Below, piece by piece: positions 26,441-36,287 of a stretch of 64,000 nt of DNA. The notes beneath the pieces were generated by a model. The model saw only the letters and a list, made by a program, of their open reading frames with translations, had not been told where the DNA came from and did not search any database. The position numbers were made by a program, and so were the translations under genes. Origin of the DNA: Actinoplanes sp. TFC3. Its GTDB lineage: Bacteria; Actinomycetota; Actinomycetes; Mycobacteriales; Micromonosporaceae. Every line of letters starts with the position of its first letter. Position 1 is the stretch's first letter. The stretch covers positions 5,483,925 to 5,547,924 of the forward strand of contig NZ_LOJP01000001.1 in the NCBI RefSeq assembly GCF_001553785.1, given 5' to 3'.

Positions 26441-27020
26441 GCCGGAAGCATGTCATCCGCAGTGTCCATCAACGCCGCACACGCCGTGCGTGCTAGAGCG
26501 GATCTGTTCACCGAGCAGCGGGGGCCGCTTGTATGGCGGAACGGAGACAGGCGAAGTTGGATAGTCATGCCGGGCGGATCGCCAAGCTGGCGACTCCTCC
26601 CGTGGACCCGCGACCAGCGGATTAAGAGTCCGCTCATCTACCTGTCAGGCGCTACCGCGTCGTGTTATCTCACGCGGCCTGATGCCAATTTACGTGCAGG
26701 TTCATCGTTTCGCAATACCGGGTGATGCTGTCGGGTGACAACCGGTACCAGGACCGTGGATCACGCATGGATCACGTTGGGCGGGCGCTGCGGCGGGCGG
26801 CTTGCCGGTCAGCTGAACGCGGCGCGTCGTCCGGTCGGGGCACGGCCACAAGCCGGTCGCTGCCGCCGACCTCGTGGCACGCGGGGTGCCGAGATACGCG
26901 ATGATGTTCCTATGGCGCACCGACTGCTGCAGATTGCACGCCACCGCCTGCTCAGACGGCGCGCACGGGCTTGCTCTGGGCGTCCAGCACTGTCCTCGAG
27001 TGAGTTTCGTAAGGAGCCTT
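26441..27020. other. upstream region of the hsd operon, no gene seen
   Basis: These 580 bases separate the divergent Ymh-like and hsdM genes. Several short frames exist, including one continuous with hsdM, but their composition is unlike a protein. An operon promoter for hsdMSR is expected here. I could not mark a reliable promoter or operator. Confidence 0.5.
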
Positions 27021-28766
27021 GTGAGCGCCCTCGGTAGCTTTATCTGGTCGATCGCCGACCAGCTTCGGGGCCCCTACCGCCCCAACCAGTACGGCAACGT
27101 GATCCTCCCGCTCACGATCCTGCGACGCCTCGACTGCATCCTCGAACCCGACCGGGAGACAGTGCGTGCGCTGGCGGCGAAGCACGACAACCCCAACCGG
27201 CTCAATATTGAGATTAAGAAGGCGACCGGTAGGCAGTTCTACAACACCTCGAACTACTCCTTCGCCAACCTGCTGGCTGACGCCGATGGGCTGGCGGACA
27301 ATCTGGCCGACTACATTGATCGGTTCTCGCCCGATGTCGACGTGTTTCAGTACTTCGAGTTCAAGAAGGAAATTCTCGCCCTGGAGAAGGCGGAGCTTCT
27401 TCGCGAGGTCATCACCTCCTTCAAGGCCGTCGACCTGCATCCGGACGTCGTCTCCAACGCCGACATGGGCGATGCGTTCGAGTACATCATTCGCAAGTTC
27501 AACGAGGCCGCGAACGAGACCTCTGGTGACCACTACACCCCGCGGGACGCGATCCGGCTACTGGTCGACCTTCTCTTCGCCGAGAAGGACGCCGACCTCA
27601 CCGAGGCCGACATCATCCGCACGCTGTACGACCCCACCGCGGGCACCGGTGGCATGCTCGCCCTGGCCGAAGAGCATCTGCTCGCACAGAACCCCGACGC
27701 GAAGCTGAGCCTGTACGGCCAGGAGTACAACCCGCAGTCGTACGCGATCTGCAAGTCCGATCTGCTGGCCAAGGGCCACGACACGACCAACATTGCCTTT
27801 GGCAACACCCTCACCGACGACGCGTTCAAAGGCCGCCAGTTCGACTTCTGCATGTCCAACCCGCCCTACGGCGTCGACTGGAAGCAGTACGCCAAGAAGG
27901 TCACTGCCGAACGCGATTCCGCCGGCCCTTACGGCCGGTTCGCCCCAGGCCTCCCGTCGACCTCAGATGGGCAGATGCTCTTCCTGCTCCACCTGGCCCA
28001 CAAGATGCGCGCCCCCGAGGACGGAGGCGGCCGGGTCGGGATCGTGATGAACGGCTCGCCGCTCTTCAACGGGGCCGCCGAGTCCGGCCCCTCCAACATC
28101 CGCAAATGGCTGCTGAAGAACGACCTGGTCGATGCCATCGTCGCGTTGCCGACCAGCATGTTCTTCAACACCAGCATCGCAACGTACATCTGGATCCTCG
28201 ACAACACCAAGCACCCCGACCGCCAGGGCCTCGTACAGCTCATCGACGGCACCTCGTTCTGGACCAAGATGCGCAAGAACCTCGGCTCCAAGGGCCGCGA
28301 GATCAGCGATGCTGACCGCGCCAAGGTCGTGAAGCTATACGCCGACTTCACTGACGCCGACCCCGACTACTCCAGAGTCCTGCGCAACGACGAGTTCGGC
28401 TACTGGACCATCACCGTCGAACGCCCCCTCGTTGACGAGTCCAGCAACCCCGTCGTCGACCGCAACGGTAAGCCCAAACCGGACACGAAGAAGCGCGACA
28501 CCGAAAACGTCCCGTTCACCTACGGTGACTCCACCGCCGGCACGGCTGGCAAGGTCGAGGTCATTCAGGCGTACTTCGACACCGAGGTAAAGCCGCATGT
28601 GCCTGACGCCTGGATCGACTGGACCAAGGTCAAGACAGGCTACGAGATCCCCTTCGCCCGGCATTTCTACAAGTACGCCCCGCCCCGCCCGCTTGCCGAG
28701 ATCGACGCCGACCTGGAGAAGCAGGTCGCCAAGATTCTCGACCTACTGCGGGAGGTCGAGAAGTGA
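27021..28766 (+). CDS. hsdM: type I restriction-modification methyltransferase subunit
   Basis: The 581-residue HsdM has the N-terminal helical domain (residues 1-150), the SAM-binding motif DPTAGTGGML and the catalytic SNPPYGVDW, typical N6-adenine methyltransferase features. It forms the M2S methylase with HsdS and protects host DNA. I placed the start at the GTG at 27021 after AAGGAG. The frame is open further upstream, but that part does not look like protein. Its stop overlaps the hsdS start by four bases (GTGA). Confidence 0.95.
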   Translation: MSALGSFIWSIADQLRGPYRPNQYGNVILPLTILRRLDCILEPDRETVRALAAKHDNPNRLNIEIKKATGRQFYNTSNYSFANLLADADGLADNLADYIDRFSPDVDVFQYFEFKKEILALEKAELLREVITSFKAVDLHPDVVSNADMGDAFEYIIRKFNEAANETSGDHYTPRDAIRLLVDLLFAEKDADLTEADIIRTLYDPTAGTGGMLALAEEHLLAQNPDAKLSLYGQEYNPQSYAICKSDLLAKGHDTTNIAFGNTLTDDAFKGRQFDFCMSNPPYGVDWKQYAKKVTAERDSAGPYGRFAPGLPSTSDGQMLFLLHLAHKMRAPEDGGGRVGIVMNGSPLFNGAAESGPSNIRKWLLKNDLVDAIVALPTSMFFNTSIATYIWILDNTKHPDRQGLVQLIDGTSFWTKMRKNLGSKGREISDADRAKVVKLYADFTDADPDYSRVLRNDEFGYWTITVERPLVDESSNPVVDRNGKPKPDTKKRDTENVPFTYGDSTAGTAGKVEVIQAYFDTEVKPHVPDAWIDWTKVKTGYEIPFARHFYKYAPPRPLAEIDADLEKQVAKILDLLREVEK

Positions 28767-29971
28767 GTACGACCGCATTGCCTGCGCCGTCGAAGACCCG
28801 TCTCGGCTGGCTGTTCCAGCCGGTCTCCGATCGCGGCCACAAAGAGGCGATGGTCCTAAGCGTCTACCGCGACCACGGCGTGGTCCCAAAGGACAGCCGC
28901 ACCGACAACTTCAATCGCACGCCCGAGAATCTGAGCAACTACCAACTCGTGCAGCCAGGCGACCTCGTCGTGAACCGGATGAAGGCATGGCAGGGCTCGC
29001 TCGGAATCTCCGAGCACCAAGGCATCGTCAGCCCAGACTACGAGGTACTTCGGCCGACTGTCCCCAACTACGACCGCCGTTTCCTCCACAGTCTGCTCCG
29101 CTCGCGCGCCCTGATCGACCAGTACGCCCTCCGTTCCACGGGCATTCGCCCGTCCCAGTGGCGCCTGTACTGGGATGAGATGAAGACGATCGAGATTTCC
29201 CTGCCCACAGCCGAGCAACAGCGCGCTATCGCCGACTACCTCGACCGCGAGACCGCCCGCATCGACACGCTCATCGAGGAGCAGCAGCGTCTGATCGAGA
29301 TGCTTGGCGAGCGTCGTCAGGCTGTCATCGATGAGTCGTTCTCGACTCTTGGTGAACCTAGCGTCCAGCTGCGCCGACACATCGATTTTTTGACGAGCGG
29401 ATCCCGTGGCTGGGGCGACTACTACGCGGACCAAGGGGAGCGTTTCCTCCGGATTGGGAACCTGCCGCGAGCCAACCTCAAAATCCGTGGTGACATCCAA
29501 TTTGTGGACCTTCCGTCCAACGTGACAGAGGGCTCGCGGACGATGCTCCAGGAAGGCGACCTACTCTTTTCAATCACCGCATATCTGGGATCCGTAGCCG
29601 TGGTCGAGGGCGATTGGGTGGGCGCATATGTCAGTCAGCACGTCGCACTTTGCCGCTTGGAACGTGATCAGGTGGACCCCAGGTTCATCGGCTGGTTCAT
29701 GCTCACCACTACAGGCCAGGACCAGCTCAACGAAGGCGCAGCGGGCGGCACGAAGATGCAGTTGGCGCTCGACGACATTAGAGGGCTTCGCGTGCCGACG
29801 GCTCCCATTGAGCAGCAGCGCGGCATGGTTGCACACTTAGACAGGCAGACTACCCAAATCGATGCGTTGGTCGCAGAGACTGAGCGGTTCATCGACTACG
29901 CCCGCGAGCGCCGGGCGGCGCTGATCACGGCGGCGGTGACAGGGGAGATCGACGTGCGGGAGATGGCGTGA
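28763..29971 (+). CDS. hsdS: type I restriction specificity subunit
   Basis: The 402-residue HsdS has two target-recognition domains in tandem, each followed by a conserved helical spacer: LPTAEQQRAIADYLDRETAR near 150 and PIEQQRGMVAHLDRQTTQ near 355. It decides which bipartite sequence is methylated or cut. The target cannot be read from sequence alone. The first domain is close to typical actinobacterial HsdS proteins and the second is different, as expected for exchangeable specificity halves. It overlaps hsdM (GTGA) and hsdR. Confidence 0.92.
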   Translation: MSTTALPAPSKTRLGWLFQPVSDRGHKEAMVLSVYRDHGVVPKDSRTDNFNRTPENLSNYQLVQPGDLVVNRMKAWQGSLGISEHQGIVSPDYEVLRPTVPNYDRRFLHSLLRSRALIDQYALRSTGIRPSQWRLYWDEMKTIEISLPTAEQQRAIADYLDRETARIDTLIEEQQRLIEMLGERRQAVIDESFSTLGEPSVQLRRHIDFLTSGSRGWGDYYADQGERFLRIGNLPRANLKIRGDIQFVDLPSNVTEGSRTMLQEGDLLFSITAYLGSVAVVEGDWVGAYVSQHVALCRLERDQVDPRFIGWFMLTTTGQDQLNEGAAGGTKMQLALDDIRGLRVPTAPIEQQRGMVAHLDRQTTQIDALVAETERFIDYARERRAALITAAVTGEIDVREMA

Positions 29972-32900
29972 TGGCCGATCACAACGAGGTCGTCTTCGAG
30001 TCCGAGATCTGCGCATACCTGGAAGCCCACGGCTGGCTTTACTCGGCGGACGACGTTGGCTACGACCGCGAGCGGGCGATCTTCTCCGAAGACCTGTTCG
30101 CGTGGCTGGAGGAGACCCAACAGGCGGCGTACGCGAAGGCTTTGAAAGCCGCAGGATCAGAGGCGAAGTTCCTCGACGTGCTGACGACGGCGCTCGACAA
30201 GCCTCTCGAACATGGTGGCGGGACGCTGAACATCCTGCGCAACGGGGTGCAGTACATCGGTGGTGGCCGCTTGAAGATGGCTCAGTTCCGGCCTGAGACC
30301 AGCTTGAACGTAACCACTAACGAGCAGTATGTGGCGATGCGGGTGCGGGTGATGCGGCAGGTGCATTTCTCCACCGCTGACCAGCGCAGCATCGACCTGG
30401 TCTTCTTCATCAACGGACTCCCGGTGGCCACCGTCGAGCTGAAGACCGACTTCACGCAGTCTCTCGATGAGGCGATCAACCAGTACCGCAAGAACCGACA
30501 ACCGCTGACCAACGGGCGGCCGGAGCCGCTGTTGTCCTTCGGGCACCGGGCGCTGGTGCACTTCGCGGTCTCCAACGACCTGGCCGCCATGACGACCCGG
30601 CTGGAGGGCGAAAAGACGCACTTCTTACCGTTCAACATGGGCCACGAGAAGGGGGCGGGGAATCCGCCAGCTGAGGGTGGCCGTTCGGCGACGGCTTACC
30701 TGTGGGAGCGGGTCTGGGACAAAGACGCCTGGCTCACCATCATCGGCCGGCTGGTGATCGTGGAAACCAAGGAAGAGTGGGATGTCGCGACCGGAACCTC
30801 AGTTCGGCGTACGAGCATGCTCTTCCCCCGGTTCCACCAGTGGGAGGCCGTGACGAACCTGGTGGCCGCAGTGCGGGAGGAGGGGGTGGGGCAGCGCTAT
30901 CTGATCGAGCACTCGGCCGGGTCGGGAAAGACGAACACCATCGCTTGGACCGCGCATCGGCTGGCGCGGCTGCACCTGGATGACAAAAAGGTCTTCGACT
31001 CGGTGATTGTGGTCGTGGACCGCACTGTGCTCGACGGGCAACTCCAGGATGCGATCCGGCAGATCGACGGGTCGGGGAGGATCGTGGCCACGATCAGCCC
31101 GGAGGACGTCCGCAAGGCCGGGGCGAAGTCGAAGTCCGGCCTACTGGCGACCGCTCTGAAGAACGGTGAGCTGATCATCGCGGTGACGGTGCAGACCTTC
31201 CCGTTCGCCCTCGACGAGATCCGGGCCGACAAGGGTCTGAAGGGCAAACGGTTCGCGGTGATCGCCGACGAGGCGCACTCCTCGCAGTCCGGGCAGATCT
31301 CCTCCAAGCTGAAGGCTGCGCTGACGGCGGAAGAGATCAAGGAGATCGAGGAGGGCGGGGAGGTCGACGTTGAGGCGATTCTGGCCTCGGAGATGACCGA
31401 GCGGGCCGAGTCGGAGAACATCTCCTACTTCGCGTTCACGGCGACGCCGAAGAATAAGACCTTGGATCTTTTCGGCCGCAAGGGTCCTGACGGGAAGCCG
31501 GTCGAGTTTCACCTTTACTCGATGCGGCAGGCGATCGAGGAGGGCTACATCCTTGACGTGCTCAGGGGCTACCAGCCCTACGACACCGCCCTGAAGATCG
31601 CAGGCCGGGCCGAGAGCGGCAACGGTGGCGAGGTGGAGGAGTCCGCAGCCCGTAAGGGGCTGATGCGGTGGGTGAAGCTGCACCCCACCAACATCAGCCA
31701 GAAAGTACAAATTATCGTCGAGCACTTCCACGCCAACGTCGCCCACCTGCTGGAGGGCAAGGCAAAGGCGATGGTCGTGACCGACTCGCGCAAAGCTGCG
31801 GTGAAGTACAAGAAGGCGATAGACGCCTACATCGCCAAGCGGGCCGCCCAGGATGCCTCGTACAACTACCGCACCCTTGTCGCCTTCTCCGGCTCGGTGA
31901 GCATGGCCGAGGATGAAGAGTGGGTCTCGGACTGGGGGCCGCAACCGAGCAAGGACGACGAGTTCACCGAGGCCAACCTGAACCCCGGCGCCGGCTCAGA
32001 CCTGGCCGCCGCCTTCAAAGGCGCGACCTACAAGATCATGCTGGTCGCCAACAAGTTCCAGACAGGATTCGACCAGCCGCTACTCTCCGCCATGTACGTC
32101 GACAAGAAACTCTCCGGGGTCACCACCGTGCAGACCCTCTCCCGGCTCAACCGCACCCACCGCACTGCCGGCGGTGAGCAGAAGCGCAAGACGTTCGTCA
32201 TCGACTTCGTGAACAAGCCCGAGGACATCCGGACCGCGTTCGAGCCGTACTTCACCAACGCCACCCTCGAGGCTGAGACCGACCCGTACATCGTCGTCCA
32301 CCTCGCCAATAAGCTCGCGCAGACCGGCATCTACACGCCAGAGCAGGTCCGTGAGGTCGCCGAACTGTGGGTCACCCGCAAAGGCAACAACGCGCTCTCA
32401 GCGGCGATCAGCCCGGCCAAGAACGACTTCGCCCGCCGCTACGCGGCCGCGATCGAAGCCGACGACACGCTCACCCTCAACACCCTCGACCTGTTCCGGA
32501 AAGACGTCTCGACCTACGTCCGGCTCTACGACTTCATGAGCCAGATCGTCGACTACGGCGACCCGTACATGGAAATGCTTTCAATCTTCCTGCGGCTCCT
32601 GGAGAAGGTCATCGCAGACTCCTCCTGGGCCGCGGAGGTCGACCTCTCCGATGTGGTTCTGGTTGGGGTCAAGCACAACAAGGGGACCGAAGTCGACATC
32701 TCGCTGACCGGTGACGGCGAGCTCAAGGGCATCGGTGCCGCCGGCACTGGCACCCGGAAGGAGCCGAAGTACGTCGCACTGCAGGTCGTCATCGACAAGA
32801 TGAACGACCTCTTCGGCGCCGAGTCGTTCTCCGCATCTCAGGTCCGTGAATTCGTGCAGGGATTAGTACTGCAGCTGCTCGCCTACCCGGACCTGGTCAA

Positions 32901-33105
32901 CCAGGCCAAGGTGAACTCGAAGAAACAGTTCATGGAATCGCAGGACTTCCAGGCGGCGGTCACCGAGGCGGTCGTCGACAATCAGGAGGCCCACAACACC
33001 ATGGCCGACTACTTCTTCAGCGACGGCCCCAGCATCAGCGCCGTCATCATTGCGCTCGCGGACGCCTTCTACGAGGCCGCAATCGATCAGCAGACGGACG
33101 CATGA
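29971..33105 (+). CDS. hsdR: type I restriction endonuclease motor/nuclease subunit
   Basis: The 1044-residue HsdR has the N-terminal PD-(D/E)XK nuclease (SIDLVFFINGLPVATVELK), then an SF2 translocase with Walker A EHSAGSGKTN and the DEAH-type box IADEAHSSQSG, motif VI region LSRLNRTHRT, and a C-terminal helical part. It uses ATP to translocate unmethylated DNA and cleaves it. The start is taken as the ATG at 29971, whose A is the last base of the hsdS stop; a GTG one codon earlier is also possible. No truncation or missing catalytic motif is seen. Confidence 0.94.
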   Translation: MADHNEVVFESEICAYLEAHGWLYSADDVGYDRERAIFSEDLFAWLEETQQAAYAKALKAAGSEAKFLDVLTTALDKPLEHGGGTLNILRNGVQYIGGGRLKMAQFRPETSLNVTTNEQYVAMRVRVMRQVHFSTADQRSIDLVFFINGLPVATVELKTDFTQSLDEAINQYRKNRQPLTNGRPEPLLSFGHRALVHFAVSNDLAAMTTRLEGEKTHFLPFNMGHEKGAGNPPAEGGRSATAYLWERVWDKDAWLTIIGRLVIVETKEEWDVATGTSVRRTSMLFPRFHQWEAVTNLVAAVREEGVGQRYLIEHSAGSGKTNTIAWTAHRLARLHLDDKKVFDSVIVVVDRTVLDGQLQDAIRQIDGSGRIVATISPEDVRKAGAKSKSGLLATALKNGELIIAVTVQTFPFALDEIRADKGLKGKRFAVIADEAHSSQSGQISSKLKAALTAEEIKEIEEGGEVDVEAILASEMTERAESENISYFAFTATPKNKTLDLFGRKGPDGKPVEFHLYSMRQAIEEGYILDVLRGYQPYDTALKIAGRAESGNGGEVEESAARKGLMRWVKLHPTNISQKVQIIVEHFHANVAHLLEGKAKAMVVTDSRKAAVKYKKAIDAYIAKRAAQDASYNYRTLVAFSGSVSMAEDEEWVSDWGPQPSKDDEFTEANLNPGAGSDLAAAFKGATYKIMLVANKFQTGFDQPLLSAMYVDKKLSGVTTVQTLSRLNRTHRTAGGEQKRKTFVIDFVNKPEDIRTAFEPYFTNATLEAETDPYIVVHLANKLAQTGIYTPEQVREVAELWVTRKGNNALSAAISPAKNDFARRYAAAIEADDTLTLNTLDLFRKDVSTYVRLYDFMSQIVDYGDPYMEMLSIFLRLLEKVIADSSWAAEVDLSDVVLVGVKHNKGTEVDISLTGDGELKGIGAAGTGTRKEPKYVALQVVIDKMNDLFGAESFSASQVREFVQGLVLQLLAYPDLVNQAKVNSKKQFMESQDFQAAVTEAVVDNQEAHNTMADYFFSDGPSISAVIIALADAFYEAAIDQQTDA

Positions 33106-33185
33106 GCAGGCCACCCCGAAAGGACATCACGCGTTACAGGCCCTGTTCTCTAGACGTTCGGTCTCGTAGATCCCTACGTCGCAGC

Positions 33186-33202
33186 TATCACCAGCTGTGA
33201 TA
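33186..33202. promoter_or_regulatory. inverted repeat in front of the two-gene unit
   Basis: TATCAC and GTGATA flank the five bases CAGCT, 47 bases before the next start codon. It is a good size for a dimeric repressor site. The regulator is unknown. Confidence 0.4.
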
Positions 33203-33248
33203 ACGCTGTACCGTACTGTGACCTCAATAGACCCGGGGAGTCGCGTCA

Positions 33249-34262
33249 ATGGCCACGAAGTACGGCTACATGATCTACGTCTTTCGAGCACATCCCTACC
33301 GCTCGCCAGACGAAGCCGCAGTCCTGGGACAACTCGGCGGTCGGGGAGAGCAAGACGCCTTGACCGTCCTGTACGGGGCTCTGCAGGCGATGACCACGCG
33401 CCGGATTTCCGAGAAAAGCAAACACATCCAGGCTCGCACGGTCGACGGTGTCGGCCGGACCATCCGGTTCAGCGTCAGCGTAGGTCAGAGCGGCCAGTCA
33501 TCGGAATTCTTCGGACCGGATGACTCCGAACCGGTCTTCACCCGCCTGGATGAGCACATCGAAACAAACGTCCGCCGAGGACTCATCGTCGTTCCATCCC
33601 GGGCTACGGTCGGCCTGCTGGCCCTGGAGGTCCACGGCCGGTCAGGGGCGAAGGCACTGCTCGTTCCCATCCTTGCGCGGCTTTTCCGTAGGCAAACTGG
33701 CCTCGTACTGGACGTAGATGCGATCGCCGACGAGGCCGCCCTGCAAAAGTTCATCGCCGAAGCACAGGCGCACGAGATCACACTGCGACGCACCGGCCTA
33801 CCGCGCGACATCGCAGACGCCGTGGAGATGAACGCAGAGCAGGCTCCGGCCGGCAAGCTGGAGCTGAGGATCACGCCGGGGCGCTTGAAGCACTTCCAGC
33901 AGGCACTGATCGGCAGGCTCCGCGGCGACGACCCGACTCGCTCGGCTCTCCTGCAGATGCACGGGCTCCAGTTCGATGAACTCAGCGTGGGGATGGAAGT
34001 GGGAGAGCGCCGCACCACCTTGACCGTCACCGCCGATTCGGCTCCGACGTTCATCTACGACATCCGAACACAGGAGATTCCTGACGAACAGCGCTTCTAC
34101 GACGAGGTGCTCGGCAGTGTGCGTGAGATGGCCCCCGCCGTCGGCGTAAATGTCACACCCGGCTGGGACAATGAGAAGTGGTCAGACGACGCCCAACAGT
34201 TCAGGCTGAACCTGCTGCCGGAGGAATCCGACGATGACGCAGAACCGGACACGACGCAGTAA
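33249..34262 (+). CDS. hypothetical protein, first gene of a two-gene unit
   Basis: The 337-residue soluble protein begins MATKYGYMIYVFRAHPYRSP and has a mixed alpha/beta pattern, no membrane segment and an acidic C-terminus. I do not recognise its family. The ATG follows GGGGAG. Its last 29 bases overlap the start of the next gene, a four-TM membrane protein, so the two are coupled and probably act together. Placed directly after hsdR, the unit could be an abortive-infection style sensor plus membrane effector (inference). Confidence 0.6.
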   Translation: MATKYGYMIYVFRAHPYRSPDEAAVLGQLGGRGEQDALTVLYGALQAMTTRRISEKSKHIQARTVDGVGRTIRFSVSVGQSGQSSEFFGPDDSEPVFTRLDEHIETNVRRGLIVVPSRATVGLLALEVHGRSGAKALLVPILARLFRRQTGLVLDVDAIADEAALQKFIAEAQAHEITLRRTGLPRDIADAVEMNAEQAPAGKLELRITPGRLKHFQQALIGRLRGDDPTRSALLQMHGLQFDELSVGMEVGERRTTLTVTADSAPTFIYDIRTQEIPDEQRFYDEVLGSVREMAPAVGVNVTPGWDNEKWSDDAQQFRLNLLPEESDDDAEPDTTQ

Positions 34263-34779
34263 GTTCTCGGCACTCGCACTTGCCAGCGATCACTACGGCA
34301 CGCTCAAAAACTTCCAGACCGGCCGGTACAGTCCGGCGGACGTCGCCGTTCACTTCGGTATCCCTGTGGCTCTCGCCGTCCTCGTATGGGCCTTGGGCGC
34401 AACTGCACGCAACATCCCAGATGTACTGGCAGCCGTTGCGATCTTCACCGGACTGATCTTCAACGTCTTCGTTTTGATCTTCGATCTGACCGCACGGGCT
34501 ACCGACAAGCTGGAGGCCGAAAGCCGGGCACTGGTCGACCGGCTGGCCGATGAGCTACGCGCCAACGTCAGCTACGCCGTCCTCGTGGGCATCGTCTTCA
34601 CCGCCATCCTCGGCGGGGTGACGATGTTCATCGACACTGAAAAGCCGCTCGGCGTTGCCATGACTGCCTTAGTGGTCTTCGTTGGCGTGCACATGCTCTT
34701 GACCGTCTTCATGATCCTCAAGCGAGTACGCGCCATGTTCCGCTCCTTCCGGCTCCGGCAAGCAGAAATCATTCCGTAG
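34234..34779 (+). CDS. four-TM membrane protein, partner of the preceding gene
   Basis: The 181-residue protein has four hydrophobic helices (about residues 38-56, 64-84, 113-132, 138-160), the middle pair separated by a charged cytoplasmic helix (LEAESRALVDRLADEL). It ends in a basic tail. The ATG lies inside the upstream gene with GAGGAA in front. The layout fits a membrane effector or channel released by the soluble partner. No family is recognised. Confidence 0.65.
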   Translation: MTQNRTRRSKFSALALASDHYGTLKNFQTGRYSPADVAVHFGIPVALAVLVWALGATARNIPDVLAAVAIFTGLIFNVFVLIFDLTARATDKLEAESRALVDRLADELRANVSYAVLVGIVFTAILGGVTMFIDTEKPLGVAMTALVVFVGVHMLLTVFMILKRVRAMFRSFRLRQAEIIP

Positions 34780-34937
34780 CGTGATGGGTGAGTTTTCCCG
34801 CTGGGCGTCGTGTGCACTTGGCCGGCGAGAACCGCGCACCGCTGCTGAGAGCTCAGCCGAGCGTGTCCGGTGGAAGGCGTCTCGGCGATTCATCTCTCTC
34901 GGCATGGCACGTTTGACCGGGGAACTAGGTTGGGATC

Positions 34938-35864
34938 GTGGCCTATCGCGCGGGATTCGTCTATGTGCTTTCCAACCCGGCGATGCCTGGGCTGGTCAAG
35001 GTGGGCTACACCGATCTACTTCCTGAGAATCGGGCCCGCAAGCTGCGCTCGACCGGTGTGCCTTTGCACTTCACCGTTGAGCATCGGATGCTGACATCGC
35101 ATCCGCAAGCGGTAGAGCGCGCTGCTCACCGGATCCTGCGCGGGGTCCGGGTCAGTGAACAACGGGAGTTCTTTGCCACCGAGGTGCCGGTCGCGGTGAA
35201 CGCCGTCCGGCAGGCCGTCGCCGAGCAGGATGGCATTGAAGGCTGGCAGACCGACGAGCCGGTACGACTCGACCACGGCGATCGGATCGCACTCAGCCTG
35301 CGCGCCGGCCAAATGTTTGCGGTGCTGCCGTACCGCCCGACCAGCGAGACGCAACCACCGTTGGACTTGTGGCAAGCGCACGGCGACGGGGATGTGCTGG
35401 AGTTGATGGCCGAGGGCGATCCGCGCTCGGTCTCGGGCTTCTCCCTCATGGATCCGGACGGCGACGAAGACCCGGTCCCCTATCTCAACCGCGAGGAGGA
35501 CGCGGTCAATGGATGGCTTATCGGTAAGGAGCGGCTAGACCCGGGACAACGCCTCCTCTGGTTGGACGGCCAGTGCAACAAGCCAGCAACGCTGATCGGG
35601 TGGTTCGAGTTCCACGCCTTTGGCCAGGTGGTGTGCCGCACGTGGAATCCTCAGCTGACAGATGAGGGCTGGCCGGTCTTGCTCAACCAGTTCGACATCG
35701 AACCTACCCCGACCATGGCAGCGGTGCTGCACGGAAGTTGTCGGCTTCCCCGTCCCGAGCTATCCGAGTCGGCTCGGGTTCAAGCGTTAGGTTCTGCCGA
35801 ATACGGCACCCGGCCGCAGACGGCTGCTCACTGGCTGACTCAGTTGCAGTCACGCGGCCGCTAA
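34938..35864 (+). CDS. GIY-YIG (T5orf172/MUG113-type) nuclease domain protein
   Basis: The first 90 residues match the T5orf172-type GIY-YIG domain: GFVYVLSNPAMPGLVKVGYT, then RARKLRSTGVPLHFTVEH and VERAAHRILRG.R...REFF. It would cut or bind DNA. The rest (residues 95-308) is an unrecognised beta-rich region with acidic stretches. The start is a GTG with a weak ribosome site. It follows the membrane-protein gene by 158 bases and could be part of the defence cluster. Confidence 0.75.
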   Translation: MAYRAGFVYVLSNPAMPGLVKVGYTDLLPENRARKLRSTGVPLHFTVEHRMLTSHPQAVERAAHRILRGVRVSEQREFFATEVPVAVNAVRQAVAEQDGIEGWQTDEPVRLDHGDRIALSLRAGQMFAVLPYRPTSETQPPLDLWQAHGDGDVLELMAEGDPRSVSGFSLMDPDGDEDPVPYLNREEDAVNGWLIGKERLDPGQRLLWLDGQCNKPATLIGWFEFHAFGQVVCRTWNPQLTDEGWPVLLNQFDIEPTPTMAAVLHGSCRLPRPELSESARVQALGSAEYGTRPQTAAHWLTQLQSRGR

Positions 35865-36287
35865 CGCGGGCAGAGCACATTCCCCGAAGTCTTAAATCGT
35901 GCGTCAGCCGGTCGGACTGGCCGACGAGCCAGGCGACCTCGCGGGTGACCCAGGCGGTGGCGGGGTGGGTATCGCGCCGCCGAGCCGGGCCCGGTCGGCG
36001 GCGAGCAGCCCGGAGTTGGCCTCGACCAGCAAAGGTCGCGGCAACTGCGGAGGGGTTCGGCAGCGTTGGCGATCACTCCTTGACTGCCCATCTGCGCTTC
36101 GCCGATCGTTGACTGGGCGGCTTGCAGGACGCGCCGTATCTGGGCGCCGCAACGGATGATCGGGCGGGGTCACGGGGAGAGGCCCAGGGTGAGTAGGCGA
36201 CCTCCAACGACGGCCATTGAGGCGACATCCGCGGCACTTCGGACGATTAAGCTCCTGCCTCGGAACCTTTGGCGACATGCTTAACTG
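35865..36287. other. intergenic stretch, no gene recognised
   Basis: About 420 bases of mixed composition between a plus-strand gene and a minus-strand remnant, so it holds two 3' ends. Only shadow frames are visible. No strong stem-loop was noticed. Confidence 0.5.

Noticed and set aside
26600..26660. A GATTAAGAGTCCGC segment resembling part of a tRNA
   Set aside because: Acceptor and T arms cannot be paired around it; a chance match.
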